Assembly: GCA_022615805.1 (NCBI GenBank) | Contig: JAKEGO010000168.1 | Coordinates: 1 to 7,225, forward strand | DNA length: 7,225 nt | Direction of reading: 5' to 3' | From: Thermoplasmata archaeon | GTDB lineage: Archaea > Thermoplasmatota > JAKEGO01 | Part shown: in pieces, positions 5,773 through 7,225 of the stretch | Layout of the letters: each line of letters starts with the position of its first letter | How positions within the stretch are numbered: position 1 is the first letter of the stretch | The notes under the pieces: generated by a model | The model's database searches: none | What the model was told of the DNA's origin: nothing | What the model saw: only the letters and a program-made list of their open reading frames with translations | Position numbers and translations under genes: made by a program

Positions 5773-6747
5773 ATGCCGTCGCTCATATCGACGAATGGCA
5801 TCAACAAGGCCTTCGGGCCGGTCAGGGCGCTCTCCGGCGTCACTCTCGACGTGCCACGGGGCGCGACAGGCCTCCTCGGACCGAACGGCGCGGGAAAGAG
5901 CACGCTCATCAGGGCGCTGGTCGGGCTCGTGAAGCCCGATTCCGGGACAGGCCGGGTCCTCGGGCTCGACATAGCGTCCCGCGGCGTGGAGATAAGGCGG
6001 CGCATCGGCTACATGCCGGAGCACGAGTGCCTCATAGGCGAGCTCTCGGCCGTGGAGATGGTCGCTTACGCTGGCCAGGTTTCCGGGATGACAAGGAAGG
6101 CCGCGCTGCAGAGGGCGCACGAGGTCCTCCACTTCGTGGGCATGGGGGACGAGCGCTACCGCGAGGTCGGCACCTATTCGACGGGCATGAAGCAGAAGGT
6201 CAACCTCGCGCAGGCCCTCGTGCACGACCCGGAGCTCCTCCTCCTGGACGAGCCGACGAACGGCCTCGACCCGAGGGGCCGAAGGGAGATGCTCGACCTC
6301 CTGAGGTTCCTCGCGAGGGACGCCGGGAAGAGCGTCCTCCTCTCGTCCCACATCCTACCCGACGTCGAGCACGTGTGCGACCATGTGGTCGTCCTTGCCG
6401 GCGGCGAGGTACTCCTCCAGGGGGACATGCGCTCCCAGCTCCGCGGCGAGCCCGGCGTCATGAACGTCAGGGCCAAGGGAGACATCGAGGCATTCGCTTC
6501 CGGGCTCGCGACGCGCGGCTACTCCGTCGATGCCGCCGACCCCTACATGCTGAGAGTGGTGACGGGAGGCCCCGAAACGGGCTCGAGCGACACCGGCGGG
6601 TGGGAGGAGACGATGACGTGCGACATAATGGCCGCCGCTGCTGCTTCGGGCGTCCAGGTCCGCTACGCCAGCGCGAGCGTGATGCACCTCGAGGACCTCT
6701 TCATGGAGATCGTCCAGAGGGGCGGCGGAGAGGAGGTCGGGCGATGA
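5773..6747 (+). CDS. ABC-2 type transporter ATP-binding protein
   Basis: The 324-residue product is a complete ABC ATPase that energises the adjacent permease from the cytoplasm. Visible motifs: Walker A GPNGAGKST at 36-44, Q-loop region IGYMPEHE with Glu83 in the place usually held by Gln, signature YSTGMKQ at 135-141, Walker B LLLLDEP at 155-161 with catalytic Glu160, D-loop GLDP at 164-167 and switch His193. The core ends near residue 220; about 100 further residues form the C-terminal extension common in drug, antibiotic and Nod-type ABC-2 exporters. The start is the ATG at 5773: the typical N-terminus (STNGINKAFGPVRALSGV) begins immediately after it, and a TATA box sits 27 bases upstream. 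The frame is open back to 5587, but that part reads unlike an ABC protein. The stop overlaps the permease ATG (ATGA), so the two are co-translated. The substrate cannot be deduced. It is divergent from the large surface-protein operon, whose export or assembly it might serve. Confidence 0.95.
   Translation: MPSLISTNGINKAFGPVRALSGVTLDVPRGATGLLGPNGAGKSTLIRALVGLVKPDSGTGRVLGLDIASRGVEIRRRIGYMPEHECLIGELSAVEMVAYAGQVSGMTRKAALQRAHEVLHFVGMGDERYREVGTYSTGMKQKVNLAQALVHDPELLLLDEPTNGLDPRGRREMLDLLRFLARDAGKSVLLSSHILPDVEHVCDHVVVLAGGEVLLQGDMRSQLRGEPGVMNVRAKGDIEAFASGLATRGYSVDAADPYMLRVVTGGPETGSSDTGGWEETMTCDIMAAAAASGVQVRYASASVMHLEDLFMEIVQRGGGEEVGR
6732..6737 (+). promoter_or_regulatory. Shine-Dalgarno sequence of the permease gene
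   Basis: GGAGGT lies inside the last codons of the ATPase gene, six bases before the ATG at 6744. It fixes the permease start, which would otherwise be doubtful because the first 47 residues are unusually basic and of low complexity. Confidence 0.75.
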
Positions 6748-7225
6748 AGCGGACGCGCGGGAGCCGGGGGCGCGACGACCGACGGGTTCCCCGCGACGGC
6801 GATGGCCAGCCCCCCGACCATGGACCGCGGCTCCATACGGAGAGGTACACACGATGGCGAGGGTCCCTGCAGGAGAGGCCGCGGATCGTCCTGGACGCCG
6901 CATTGGCGGGGACGCGGCACGCCCTCTCGAGCAGGTGGGTCAAGGTGCTCGTGGGCATCGCCTGGGTCTTCACTGTGTTCCTTCCGCTCCTGCAGGCGTC
7001 CTTTGGCGGGCTCGACCTGGTCCAGGACCCGACGGACACCCCGTACGCCACCGATCCCTCGGAGTACTGGAGCCGCCTCGGCGAATACGAAATGGACCTC
7101 CCGCCCACCGCGGTCATAGAGGGGAACTCGACCGCCACTTTCTCCCTGTCCGTCCTCAACAGGGCCGACATACCCGACGTCATCACGCTCAGGGTCGCCG
7201 AGGTGCCCCCTGGCTGGGGCGTGGA
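6744..7225 (+). CDS. ABC-2 type transporter permease with NEW3-like extracellular domain, N-terminal part
   Basis: The first 160 codons are present; the right edge cuts the gene. Residues 1-47 are a cytoplasmic tail with 14 Arg/Lys and many Gly, Pro and Asp, probably disordered. Residues 45-64 (RPRIVLDAALAGTRHALSSR) resemble the amphipathic interface helix that precedes the first membrane span in archaeal ABC-2 permeases. The span is about 66-83 (VKVLVGIAWVFTVFLPLL). After it comes an outer linker with DPTDTPYATDPSEYW, then from about 124 a beta-sandwich start: VIEGNSTATFSLSVLNRADIP and LRVAEVPPGWGV. The N-x-x-x-I-P-D-x-I-T-L-x-V and PPGW pattern is that of NEW3 (NPCBM-associated) or similar outer immunoglobulin-like domains, here inserted in the large extracytoplasmic loop. 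The remaining spans should lie beyond the window. The ATGA overlap with the ATPase gene and the SD at 6732-6737 support one transport complex. Function as a permease is well supported by context; its cargo is unknown. Confidence 0.85.
   Translation, partial: MKRTRGSRGRDDRRVPRDGDGQPPDHGPRLHTERYTRWRGSLQERPRIVLDAALAGTRHALSSRWVKVLVGIAWVFTVFLPLLQASFGGLDLVQDPTDTPYATDPSEYWSRLGEYEMDLPPTAVIEGNSTATFSLSVLNRADIPDVITLRVAEVPPGWGV

Noticed and set aside
1..7225. CRISPR array, tRNA or rRNA gene
   Set aside because: No regularly spaced direct repeats, cloverleaf with a TTCRANNC-like arm, or rRNA core sequence was seen on either strand by eye.

Overview
The window looks like GC-rich archaeal DNA, most likely a euryarchaeote of the Thermoplasmata type; that placement is inference. 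The supporting signs are: TATA-like boxes about 25-27 bases before two start codons that lack a Shine-Dalgarno (SD) sequence, as in leaderless archaeal transcripts; SD sequences in front of the downstream genes of operons; very large secreted beta-rich proteins; and an ABC-2 type permease whose first membrane segment is followed by a NEW3-like extracellular domain. Secreted products dominate.

Layout. Bases 1-142 (minus strand) are the start of a secreted parallel beta-helix type protein that runs off the left edge. Bases 246 to about 945 (minus) hold a decayed DDE transposase of the IS481/IS3-like rve class. Its conserved blocks lie in all three minus-strand frames, so it is a multi-frameshift pseudogene. 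Bases 1007-1171 lack an intact gene but hold a short open stretch that resembles the C-terminus of the large protein further along, perhaps the remnant of a paralogue. Bases 1172-5583 are a two-gene minus-strand operon: a 1313-residue exported, cysteine-free, very acidic, beta-rich protein of unrecognised family, then a 152-residue protein with one membrane segment and an outer beta-sandwich, whose ribosome binding site overlaps the stop codon of the large gene. Bases 5584-5772 are a divergent promoter region with one TATA box facing each way. Bases 5773-7225 (plus) are an ABC transporter operon: a 324-residue ATPase and, overlapping it by ATGA, the start of its permease, cut by the right edge.

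How the genes may work together. The two operons share one intergenic region and could be co-regulated. One encodes a giant extracellular protein plus a small membrane-tethered partner; the other encodes an exporter whose permease has an extracellular beta-sandwich next to its membrane part. A cell-surface assembly or export system is a reasonable hypothesis, but nothing in the sequence proves a functional link. The most unusual element is the 1313-residue protein, with its recurrent hydrophobic-Pro-x-x-hydrophobic motif, internal repeats and a confined zone of N-glycosylation sequons.
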